From assembly GCA_964555675.1 (NCBI GenBank), contig CAZKTU010000038.1:1-36016 (forward strand): DNA of 36,016 nucleotides, given 5' to 3'. This document shows, in pieces, positions 17,088 to 24,439 of the stretch. The notes beneath the pieces are model-generated. The model saw only the letters and a program-made list of their open reading frames with translations. It was not told the origin of the DNA and ran no database searches. The stretch's first letter is position 1; every line of letters starts with the position of its first letter. The stretch is from CAIWXH01 sp964555675. Its GTDB lineage: Bacteria; Chloroflexota; Chloroflexia; Chloroflexales; Chloroflexaceae. A program made the translations under genes and the position numbers.

Positions 17088-18026
17088 GTGTGCGCGCCCA
17101 AGTGCGTCAAGGGCGATCGCCGTCGTCAGCCCCGGCGACCCCGCGAAGTAGGGCGGATAGCCCGTGTAGGCCAGCCCGATCGGCCAGCCCCCGTCGTCGA
17201 GCTGGGCCGCGAGCAGGGCGCCGAGCAGCGGGCCGGCGGCGGCGGCATCGCCCAGGGCCAGCAGCGCGGCGGCGGCGCAGGCGAGCTGGAAGGGCTCCTC
17301 TGTGGCGAGGTGCCTGGCCTGGGCGAGGAGCGCGGGCGCGGCGGGCGCGAGCGCCTGGGCGGGGCCGTCGGCGTACGCGCGGGCCAGGGCGTAGACCAGC
17401 AGGTGGGGCGTCAGGCAGTAGTCGCTCGCCGGGCTCAGGTCGCCCGCCGCGACCAGCTCGCACAGGAAGGCCGCCGCTCCGGGCAGCTCGAAGCCGGCGA
17501 GGGCCGCGCAGAAGACCAGGTTGGCATTGACCAGGGCGTCGGCCTGGCGCGCCAGCAGATCGGGGCCGGCATTGACTCCGACCCAGGTGTAGTACGGGCC
17601 GCCGGGCGCAGCCTCGTTCTCCCAGAGCAGCCTGAAGAGCCTCAGGTCGGGGCGCTCGCCGAGGGCGGCCAGGGCCGCGGCGGCGCAGGCGGTGTCGTCG
17701 AGGTCGGGGGGCACCCGCGTCGTGGCGCGGCCCTCGTAGCTCCACGAGCCGTCGGGGTTGCGCTCGGCCCGCAGGTGGGCGCCCGCGGCTGCGAGGGTGG
17801 CCGCAGCAGCGGGCAGCGCGACGAAGTGCCTGAGGGCATGGACGGCGAAGGTAGTGGTGTAGACGCTACAGGCGTAGGGGCGCGCCTCGGCCATTGTTCG
17901 GGTAGGCGCCTCGTAGGTGGGCAGCTCGCCCGAGGGGCGCTGCATGGCGCGCAGGGCCGAGACGGCGCGGGCGGCGGCCCGGCGCAGATCCTGGCGGTCA
18001 GGGGTCTGGGGCGGCGGGGCCGTCAC
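17085..18026 (-). CDS. Half-length class II terpene-cyclase-like protein with a DXDD motif
   Basis: 313 residues made of alpha-helical repeats of the prenyltransferase/squalene-oxidase type. The segment PPDLDDTACAAAALAAL (residues 106-122) closely matches the protonating DXDDTA motif of squalene-hopene and class II diterpene cyclases; DLDD is 108-111. QW-like repeats are visible (RNPDGSWSYEG at about 89-99, AAQLDDGGWPIG near the C-terminus). Known class II cyclases have two barrel domains and about 500-650 residues, so this is roughly one barrel. It could be a stand-alone cyclase, a binding protein or a degenerate homologue. The start ATG overlaps the phosphatase stop as ATGA (18023-18026), so translation is coupled. 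An isoprenoid-synthase-like gene sits upstream in the same cluster. Confidence 0.75.
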   Translation of the reverse strand: MTAPPPQTPDRQDLRRAAARAVSALRAMQRPSGELPTYEAPTRTMAEARPYACSVYTTTFAVHALRHFVALPAAAATLAAAGAHLRAERNPDGSWSYEGRATTRVPPDLDDTACAAAALAALGERPDLRLFRLLWENEAAPGGPYYTWVGVNAGPDLLARQADALVNANLVFCAALAGFELPGAAAFLCELVAAGDLSPASDYCLTPHLLVYALARAYADGPAQALAPAAPALLAQARHLATEEPFQLACAAAALLALGDAAAAGPLLGALLAAQLDDGGWPIGLAYTGYPPYFAGSPGLTTAIALDALGRAH

Positions 18027-19441
18027 GGGCCGGGGTGGCGCTGGGGTGGGCCTAACTGGTCCGGCGTCGCGGCATAGTCCGTCAGGGGCGCTGCCTGGAT
18101 CACCAGGAGGGTGATATCGTCGGCCTGCTCGATATCGCCGCGGAAGGTCGTCACCGACTGCCAGAGGGTCGCGAGGGCCTTATCGGGGTCCCTGGGGTCG
18201 CCGGCAATAATCGCCTGGCCGAGCCGGCCGTAGCCGTACATCTCGCGGCCCCGGTTGCGCTCTTCGATCAGGCCGTCGCTGAGCAAAAAGAGCTGGTCGC
18301 CGGGCTCGAGCTGCACAATCTGCTCGCCATACGCGCTATCCAGGCGACCGCCGAGGGGCATGCCGCCCAGCTCGAACTCCTGCAGGCGCTGGTTGCGCCG
18401 CAGGATCGGGTAGGGGTGGCCCGCGTTCGAGAAGCGCAGGGTCAGGGTGCGCGTATCAAGCACGCCGTAGAAGGCCGTAATCATCTGGCGGGTCGTATGG
18501 TCGCGGCTGATCGTCTCGTTGGCCGAGCGCAGCACCTCTGCCGGGGCCGTGTGGCGACGGGCCTCGGAGCGAATGGTGACCCGGGCGAGGGCCATCATTA
18601 GGGCCGCGGCGACGCTCTTGCCGGTGACGTCGGCGACCACGATCCCGAGCAGGCCATCGCCCAGCTCGATAAAATCGTAGAAGTCGCCGCTCGTCTCGCG
18701 GGCCGGTACCGAGCGGGTGGCGATCTTGAGGGTCGGCTGGACCATCGGCGGCGGGGGGAAGAGGCGCAGCTGTAGCTCGCGGGCGATCGCCAGATCGCGC
18801 CTGGTCAACTCGTCCTGGATAATCCGGCCGCGGGCTGCCTCGATCCGCTCATCGGCCTTGCGCAGCGCTCGCTGGTAGAGGCTGGTGATGATCGCGATCA
18901 GGACGAGGAAGGCGGCGATGGGGATGCCGTTGTCCAGCACGAGCTCGACCAGCCTCTTGTCTTGCCCCGAGCCCTGGTTGCCGAAGTAGCGCGCCAGCAT
19001 GGCGAAGAAGGTAATGATGTTGACGCTGGCGAAGACGCTGGCGAGCCAGATCCCGAACAGTTGCCCGGCCAGCAGCACGGTCAGGGCCAGCTGGCAGGCA
19101 AAGACATAGGCGACGGCCGGGTTATCGTCCAGGAACAGGTTTGCGGCGATTAAGAAGAGGATGCCGAGGTTGAGCCAGATACAGAAGAGATAGGCCGCCA
19201 GGCCGGTCTTGCCGGCCCGATCTAGGGCGCCGACCAGGAGATTGATCAGCAGGCTCGTGATCACGACCACGAAGGTCCCTGCCAGGGTGCCGCTGGTCGA
19301 GATCATGACCACCAGGCCGATCAGGCTGATCACAATCAGGCTGATATTCAGGGGTCGCAGGAGCGCAGCCTGACGCTGACGCCGGGTCTCCGGCGCCAGC
19401 CTGCTGGCAAGTTGCTCGATGTCGGATGTAAGACTGGTCAT
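18023..19441 (-). CDS. Membrane SpoIIE/RsbU-type PP2C serine phosphatase
   Basis: 472 residues. The first ~190 contain about six hydrophobic helices (approximately 32-49, 52-72, 82-104, 108-127, 128-150 and 172-190) with no recognisable extracellular domain. A linker helix of about 30 residues (ALRKADERIEAARGRIIQDE) leads into the phosphatase domain. That domain opens with ARELQLRLFPP and has the metal-binding motifs GDFYDFIEL (252-260) and VVADVTGKSVAAALMMA (271 on), then FSNAGHPYPIL, LLSDGLIEE and DDITLLV. All aspartates needed for two-metal catalysis are visible. Such phosphatases usually act on phosphorylated anti-sigma antagonists. No antagonist or anti-sigma kinase is nearby. It lies 30 nt after the small NHLP-like gene and is coupled to the DXDD gene, which suggests it controls or senses this cluster. 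Confidence 0.9.
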   Translation of the reverse strand: MTSLTSDIEQLASRLAPETRRQRQAALLRPLNISLIVISLIGLVVMISTSGTLAGTFVVVITSLLINLLVGALDRAGKTGLAAYLFCIWLNLGILFLIAANLFLDDNPAVAYVFACQLALTVLLAGQLFGIWLASVFASVNIITFFAMLARYFGNQGSGQDKRLVELVLDNGIPIAAFLVLIAIITSLYQRALRKADERIEAARGRIIQDELTRRDLAIARELQLRLFPPPPMVQPTLKIATRSVPARETSGDFYDFIELGDGLLGIVVADVTGKSVAAALMMALARVTIRSEARRHTAPAEVLRSANETISRDHTTRQMITAFYGVLDTRTLTLRFSNAGHPYPILRRNQRLQEFELGGMPLGGRLDSAYGEQIVQLEPGDQLFLLSDGLIEERNRGREMYGYGRLGQAIIAGDPRDPDKALATLWQSVTTFRGDIEQADDITLLVIQAAPLTDYAATPDQLGPPQRHPGP

Positions 19442-19471
19442 AGCCGCTTGTCACAGGTCACACGCTCGGGA

Positions 19472-19675
19472 TTACCACTGCGAGCCGCGGGCCGCCTCGA
19501 GCTTCTGCTCGGTTGTACTGCGCTCCTTCGCGGCGGCGCGCACCTGGTCAAGCTCGGCGCTGGTGATATTCAGGCCGGCGCTCTTGACGGTGCCGTCGGG
19601 GTCGCTGAGCAGCTTGTCGCGAAAGTCGCGGTCGAGGATCGCGCGTCCAACCAGGCGCTCGAAGTCAGGGCTCAC
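19472..19675 (-). CDS. Small NHLP-like protein (resembles the 'Os1348 family NHLP clan') with C-terminal Trp
   Basis: 67 residues from a GTG start with a very strong AGGAGG (19686-19681 on the minus strand), 5 nt spacing. The sequence RLVGRAILDRDFRDKLLSDP followed by GLNITSAELDQVRAAA has the pattern of nitrile-hydratase-leader-like (NHLP) peptides: helix, DxxFRxxLLxDP, AGL, T/S-xxE-L. I recall NCBI naming such short proteins 'Os1348 family NHLP clan protein'. NHLPs are leader regions of RiPP precursors, but the tail here (after about residue 50: ERSTTEQKLEAARGSQW) has no Cys, no Gly-Gly cleavage site and only Ser/Thr and a terminal Trp67. It may be a RiPP-like precursor, a prenylation substrate or a regulatory adaptor. 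It is the first gene of the unit that includes the phosphatase and the DXDD protein. Confidence 0.75.
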   Translation of the reverse strand: MSPDFERLVGRAILDRDFRDKLLSDPDGTVKSAGLNITSAELDQVRAAAKERSTTEQKLEAARGSQW

Positions 19676-19793
19676 ATGGACCTCCTCTTCAAAAGGCTGG
19701 CATGGCCTGTTGCTCGGTTGAGGCGATGCTCGGGATGCTGATGCCGCCGCGGGTTGGCAGTGCGGCGCGGGTCTCTCGGGGGGACTTTACCGT

Positions 19794-19802
19794 ACTATAC
19801 CA
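19794..19802 (-). promoter_or_regulatory. Extended -10 promoter of the NHLP-like/phosphatase/DXDD unit
   Basis: On the minus strand the bases read TGGTATAGT, an extended -10. It lies between the end of the isoprenoid-synthase-like gene (19837) and the NHLP-like start (19675), giving a leader of about 110 nt. No -35 is obvious. This suggests the downstream three genes can be expressed separately from the synthase-like gene. Confidence 0.5.
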
Positions 19803-19836
19803 CGGAACGAAAACGAGGGCTGATGCCGGCGCCGGG

Positions 19837-20781
19837 CTACCCGAACAGGGCCCGCACCTCCACGCGGCGCGTATGCATCAGCCCAAAGACTGCGGCGTCG
19901 TGGGCTCGCTGGGCCTCGATCAGGGCGCTCAGCCGGCAGGGTCCATACGGCTCGAGGCGCGCCAGGGCCTGCGCGGCCAGCCGGGCGTAGGTCCGCTCGA
20001 CCATCTCCCAGTGCTGTTCGGCGCGCAGCTCGTAGCCGGCCAGCCGCTCGAGGTTGCCCTCGGCCGCGGGCGCGCGCGTGCGAAAGTCGCTGATCAGCCC
20101 TGCCGCGACCCAGTTGAGCTGCCCGGCGCGCAGGTCGTCGCTCCAGTCGCTCGCATCGTCGGCGATCTGCCGCGTACCGGTCAGGCAGCGCACGGCCGCG
20201 CTCAGATCCGCGTGACGCCGATCGCCCGTGGGCACCCCGGCCAGGTGCAGGTGCGCCGTAACGGCGAAGCCGAAGGGCGCGGCGCGGTCCATCAGCAGCT
20301 CGGGCGTCCACGCGGCGAGCCGCTCGTCGCTCACCGTGGCCGGGTCGACCGGTCGCGCCCCCATCTCCTCGGCATATGCCGCCGCCGAGCGGCTCAGCCT
20401 GGCGGCGAGATCTTCCCATGGTGGCCCGCAGAGAAGCCCCAGGGCGGCGTAGCCGTCGAGGGCCCGCGCCTGAGCATGCTGTGCGAGGGGGAGTGTGGCG
20501 GGGCTCAGCTCGCCGTCGAGCAGTTCGTCGAGTAGCTGGCCGTGCCACCAGGCCCACAGGCCGGCCCGGGCGAGGGCGGCGCAGTTCGTCGCGTCGAGCG
20601 GGGCCAGCTCGGCGAGCCACCAGGGCAGCAGCGCGGCGAGCCGGCTGAACTCGCCCGCGACCAGGCGCTCGAGCGAGGGCGCCGCAAGCGCCTTCAGGGC
20701 GTGCGGCTGCCCTGCCAGCTCTGCCCGGAGTTGAGAGACGATAGCCTCGTAGCGCGACGCGTCGGTGGGTGTCAGCCGCAT
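19837..20781 (-). CDS. Class I isoprenoid-synthase-like protein
   Basis: 314 residues, all-helical. Two acidic motifs stand in the places expected for an isoprenoid synthase fold: DELLDGE (85-91) and DDASDWSDD (208-216), the second containing DDxxD inside RQIADDASDWSDDLRAGQ. These would bind Mg-diphosphate. The first motif is weak (DExxD). Length and motif spacing (about 120 residues) fit prenyl diphosphate synthase-like enzymes, including the ComQ type that attaches a prenyl group to a Trp of ComX, and also class I terpene synthases. The rest of the sequence is not diagnostic. It has its own promoter and is followed, 161 nt later, by the NHLP-like gene. The assignment rests on motifs read by eye. 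Confidence 0.6.
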   Translation of the reverse strand: MRLTPTDASRYEAIVSQLRAELAGQPHALKALAAPSLERLVAGEFSRLAALLPWWLAELAPLDATNCAALARAGLWAWWHGQLLDELLDGELSPATLPLAQHAQARALDGYAALGLLCGPPWEDLAARLSRSAAAYAEEMGARPVDPATVSDERLAAWTPELLMDRAAPFGFAVTAHLHLAGVPTGDRRHADLSAAVRCLTGTRQIADDASDWSDDLRAGQLNWVAAGLISDFRTRAPAAEGNLERLAGYELRAEQHWEMVERTYARLAAQALARLEPYGPCRLSALIEAQRAHDAAVFGLMHTRRVEVRALFG

Positions 20782-20816
20782 TGCTTGCCTGTGGTCTTTT
20801 GGGGCTAGGTACGCTG

Positions 20817-20825
20817 AGTATAGCA
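20817..20825 (-). promoter_or_regulatory. Extended -10 promoter of the isoprenoid-synthase-like gene
   Basis: On the minus strand the bases read TGCTATACT, identical to the extended -10 of the acyl-CoA dehydrogenase gene. It is 35 nt ahead of the ATG at 20781. Confidence 0.6.
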
Positions 20826-21019
20826 GCTCGCCGCGACGTACGCTAATGGTATGACGATGACAGGGTCGTGAATGGGCGAGCGCCGAGGCCCAGCCATCGT
20901 CCTTAGCCTGCCCTTCAGGCTCCCTTCACATGCCATTAACTTCGTTCAGGTATGCTGCCTGCAGCAGCTTGGGCCAGGAGGCCGGTCTCACCCTGCCACG
21001 GGACCAGCCCCTGGCTCTG

Positions 21020-21132
21020 CTATATCTAGGGTCTCGCCGGTATGCGAATTCTCGCCGGCCCCTATATCTTGTGGGTTATACACAGTCAATCCACAAAATG
21101 TGGATAAGTTCCAGCGCTCACAGACTATATCT
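21020..21132 (+). repeat. Three CTATATCT copies
   Basis: CTATATCT occurs at 21020-21027, 21062-21069 and 21125-21132. The spacings of 42 and 63 bp are multiples of 10.5, so all copies face the same side of the helix. Copies 2 and 3 bracket the DnaA-box-like cluster. Confidence 0.6.
21070..21107. promoter_or_regulatory. Cluster of DnaA-box-like sequences
   Basis: Four 9-mers related to TTATCCACA lie within 38 bp. TGTGGATAA at 21099-21107 is a perfect box on the minus strand. TTATACACA at 21076-21084 is 8/9 on the plus strand. CAATCCACA at 21087-21095 (plus) and TGTGGGTTA at 21070-21078 (minus) are 7/9. The last two boxes flank CCACA-AAA-TGTGG. They may bind DnaA; the function is not shown. 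Confidence 0.5.
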
Positions 21133-21150
21133 AGTGCTAGACAGTGGGCT

Positions 21151-21276
21151 ATCTGGTCAGGGGAGGGCCATGGAGGGCTCGCCCTCCCTGAAACCTCGCA
21201 GGCTCAACCGGCAATCTGGTCAGGGGAGGACCAGGGAGGGCTCGCCCTCCCTGAAACCTCGCAAGCCCAACCGGGC
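21151..21276. repeat. 63-bp tandem duplication
   Basis: Two units begin with ATCTGGTCAGGGGAGG at 21151 and 21214 and agree at most positions through the CTGAAACCTCGCA part. Each contains a GGAGGGC-TC-GCCCTCC palindrome; in unit 2 it extends to a 10-bp stem (CAGGGAGGGC with its complement). Confidence 0.85.
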
Positions 21277-21290
21277 AGGTTGGGCTTGCG
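21260..21290 (-). terminator. Terminator of the efflux operon
   Basis: A perfect 13-bp stem (CGCAAGCCCAACC at 21260-21272 with 21278-21290) and a five-base loop, starting 2 nt after the stop codon of the ABC ATPase gene. On the minus strand it is followed by AGGTTTC, a poor T-run, so termination may be partial. Confidence 0.7.
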
Positions 21291-21292
21291 CA

Positions 21293-22108
<816 letters not shown>

Positions 22109-22164
22109 TGGGAACCTCATCATCTGCACGCATGGCGACTGAGCCGTAGGCATGTCTCACGTTG

Positions 22165-24408
22165 TTACTCATAGTGGAGCGCCTCGATCGGGCGCAGCCT
22201 GACCGCTCGCCAGGCCGGCAGCAGCCCGCCCACGACCCCGAGGCCCACGGCCATCACCAGCACGCGCCCCATGTCGCCCGGCGTATAGATCGCCGAGAGC
22301 ACCTCGCCGTAGATAGGGATGAGACTCAGGAGCCCGTTGAAGCCGATTCCGATCGCGACCCCGGCCAGGGCGCTCAGCAGGCTCAGGGCCAGGGACTCGA
22401 CCAGCACCATGCGCAGCACGCGCCAGCTGCGCCAGCCGACGGCCCGCAGCACGCCAATCTCGTGGGTGCGCTCGAAGACGCTCATCAGCATGACATTCAT
22501 CATCACGATCCCGCCGACCACCAGCATCAGGCCCATCAAGGCCCCGAAGGTCGCGTCAAGGCTCGCGAAGTCCTGCATGCGCGAGGTCAGGTCGGCCGTG
22601 CGCGCCACCATCAGCTCGGGGTAGCGCGCCTCGAGCTCGCCGGCCACCGTGGCCGCCCGCGCCGGGTCGTACAGGCTGATGCCCATGAACGAGACCTGGC
22701 GCGGCTTGCCGAAGATGCGCTGGGCGTCTTTGAGCGGGACCACCGCGCCCGTATCCTCGTACGAGATGCCCGTCTCGAAGATGCCGACCACCTCGAAGCT
22801 CTGCCCCGACAGGCGCAGGTCGTCGCCGACGCCCTTCTCGAGGCTGTTGGCGGCCATGCGGCCCAGCAGCAACTCGCCGGGGCGCTGCACCGTGCGGCCC
22901 TCGGTGACCCGATAGTGGGCCAGGTAGCCCTCGCGCGGGTCGAGGCCGTAGACGAGGAAGAAGGGCAGCCCGGGCACCGTGGTGGTGCCGAAGAGCAGGC
23001 GCGAGACCGCCTTCACCTCGGGGTGGGCCCGCAGCTGGTCGGCCATGCGTTCGTCGATCGCCGAGAAGGTCGCGTCCGAGGCCCCGGCCTGTTCGGCGAT
23101 CATGTCGGCCTGGCCCGCGCTGAGCATGGTGGTGAGCAGCTGGCGCGAACCCTCGGCGATGCCGCCGAGCGAGACGATCAGGCCGACGCCCACGCCGAGG
23201 CCGACCATGGTCATCAGGCTGCGGGCCGGGCGCCGCAGCAGGTTGCGCAGGGCCGGGCCGCGCACGAGCGGGGCGAGCAGCCGCGCGAGGGGACCCCAGC
23301 GCACGCCCGCGCTCGCCTCGGCGCGCATGGCCTCGACCGGGGCCAGGCGCGAGGCCCGCCAGGCCGGGTAGCCGCCGCCGACCAGCCCGAGTACGCCGGC
23401 GATCACAATCGCCTGCACCAGGGCCCCGGGCTCGAGGGTGCCGCTGAGCAGGCCGCTCAGGGCCGTCGAGCGCGTGAAGAGGGCGAGTAGGCCCACGGCG
23501 AGGGCCAGGCCCACGGCCCCGCCCAGGGCCGAGACCAGCAGGGCCTCGCCCATGATCATGGTCACGATCCGGCGCCGGCGCCAGCCCATGGCCCGCAGCA
23601 CGCCGATCTCGCGGGTGCGCTCGAGCACGCTCATCAGCTGGGCGTTCATCATGCCCAGCCCGCCCACCAGGATGGCGAAGAGGCCGAGGAACCAGCCCAT
23701 CGAGCGGTAGATCTGCAGCACATCGTCCTGGCTCGCCGGGTCGCCCGAGCGGGTCGCCGCCAGCGTCGTCCAGCGCTCCTCGATCTGGGCCTTCACGGCG
23801 TCGCGCTCGCGCGGGTCGTCCAGCTTCAGTTTGAAGTAGCTGACCTGGCGGCGCTTGTCAAAGGCCCGCTGGGCGTCGGCCAGGTGGATGACGGCGCCGC
23901 TATCCTCGAAGCTGGCCCCGGTCTCGTAGATCCCGACCACTTGGTAGCTGATCGCGTTAATGCGAAACTTGTCGCCGACGGCCTTCTTGAAGTTCTCTGC
24001 GCTCTGGCGGCCCAGCATCAGCTCGCGCTTTCCAGCGACCCGGCGCCCGGCGATCAGGCGGTAGCGCTCGATCGCGAAGCCCCGCGGGTCCTCGCCGGCC
24101 ACCAGGAAGTAGGGCGTCTCGGGCAGGGTCAGGATGCCGACCACGGTGCCGGCCACCTCGTCGACGCCCTTGAAGCCCGCGATCTCGTCGCCCACCTCCT
24201 CGTCGATCGCCCCGAGCAGGATCATGACCGCGTCCTTCTGGCTGACCAGCAGGTCGGCGTCGCCCGTGTCGCTCACCCCGCCGAAGCCGCGGGCCATGCC
24301 CTCGCCGAAGGCCGTCAGGATCACCACCGCGGCGACGCCCACGGCGATGCCGAGCAGGGTGAGCAGGGTGCGGACCTTGCGGCGCAGCAAGTTCTTTATG
24401 CTGAGCAT
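22165..24408 (-). CDS. ABC transporter permease with two fused FtsX/MacB units
   Basis: 747 residues, about twice a normal MacB-type permease. The two halves repeat the same plan. Each has an N-terminal helix (KNLLRRKVRTLLTLLGIAVGVAA near residue 5; RNLLRRPARSLMTMVGLGVGVG near 390), then an extracytoplasmic MacB-like domain with G-x-R/T...LGR/GRxxA...VGD...VVGI(Y/F)ETG, and then three helices of an FtsX domain with MSV(L/F)ERT(R/H)EIGVLRA(M/V)GWR. Each half ends with an AWRA-R-L-P-EA(M/L) tail. One polypeptide could thus supply both transmembrane halves of the pump. AGGAG lies 6 nt before the ATG. It is 31 nt after the HlyD-type gene and 56 nt before the ATPase gene. Confidence 0.9.
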   Translation of the reverse strand: MLSIKNLLRRKVRTLLTLLGIAVGVAAVVILTAFGEGMARGFGGVSDTGDADLLVSQKDAVMILLGAIDEEVGDEIAGFKGVDEVAGTVVGILTLPETPYFLVAGEDPRGFAIERYRLIAGRRVAGKRELMLGRQSAENFKKAVGDKFRINAISYQVVGIYETGASFEDSGAVIHLADAQRAFDKRRQVSYFKLKLDDPRERDAVKAQIEERWTTLAATRSGDPASQDDVLQIYRSMGWFLGLFAILVGGLGMMNAQLMSVLERTREIGVLRAMGWRRRRIVTMIMGEALLVSALGGAVGLALAVGLLALFTRSTALSGLLSGTLEPGALVQAIVIAGVLGLVGGGYPAWRASRLAPVEAMRAEASAGVRWGPLARLLAPLVRGPALRNLLRRPARSLMTMVGLGVGVGLIVSLGGIAEGSRQLLTTMLSAGQADMIAEQAGASDATFSAIDERMADQLRAHPEVKAVSRLLFGTTTVPGLPFFLVYGLDPREGYLAHYRVTEGRTVQRPGELLLGRMAANSLEKGVGDDLRLSGQSFEVVGIFETGISYEDTGAVVPLKDAQRIFGKPRQVSFMGISLYDPARAATVAGELEARYPELMVARTADLTSRMQDFASLDATFGALMGLMLVVGGIVMMNVMLMSVFERTHEIGVLRAVGWRSWRVLRMVLVESLALSLLSALAGVAIGIGFNGLLSLIPIYGEVLSAIYTPGDMGRVLVMAVGLGVVGGLLPAWRAVRLRPIEALHYE

Positions 24409-24439
24409 GGGACTCTCCTGGCCCGCTGCGGGCGCCGCG

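Larger units (their letters stand above)
20782..21292. other. 511-nt non-coding region with DnaA-box-like cluster and repeats
   Basis: This is the longest gene-free stretch and is visibly less GC-rich than its surroundings. It holds the promoter of the isoprenoid-synthase-like gene (20817-20825), a small hairpin AGCCTG-CCCTT-CAGGCT (20905-20921), three CTATATCT copies, a cluster of DnaA-box-like 9-mers, a 63-bp tandem duplication and the terminator of the efflux operon. Short open frames across it have no family resemblance and are not called. Confidence 0.75.

Noticed and set aside
19472..19675. Lanthipeptide or other Cys-based RiPP precursor
   Set aside because: The small protein has no Cys and no Gly-Gly-type cleavage site, and no LanM, LanC, YcaO or radical SAM gene is nearby.
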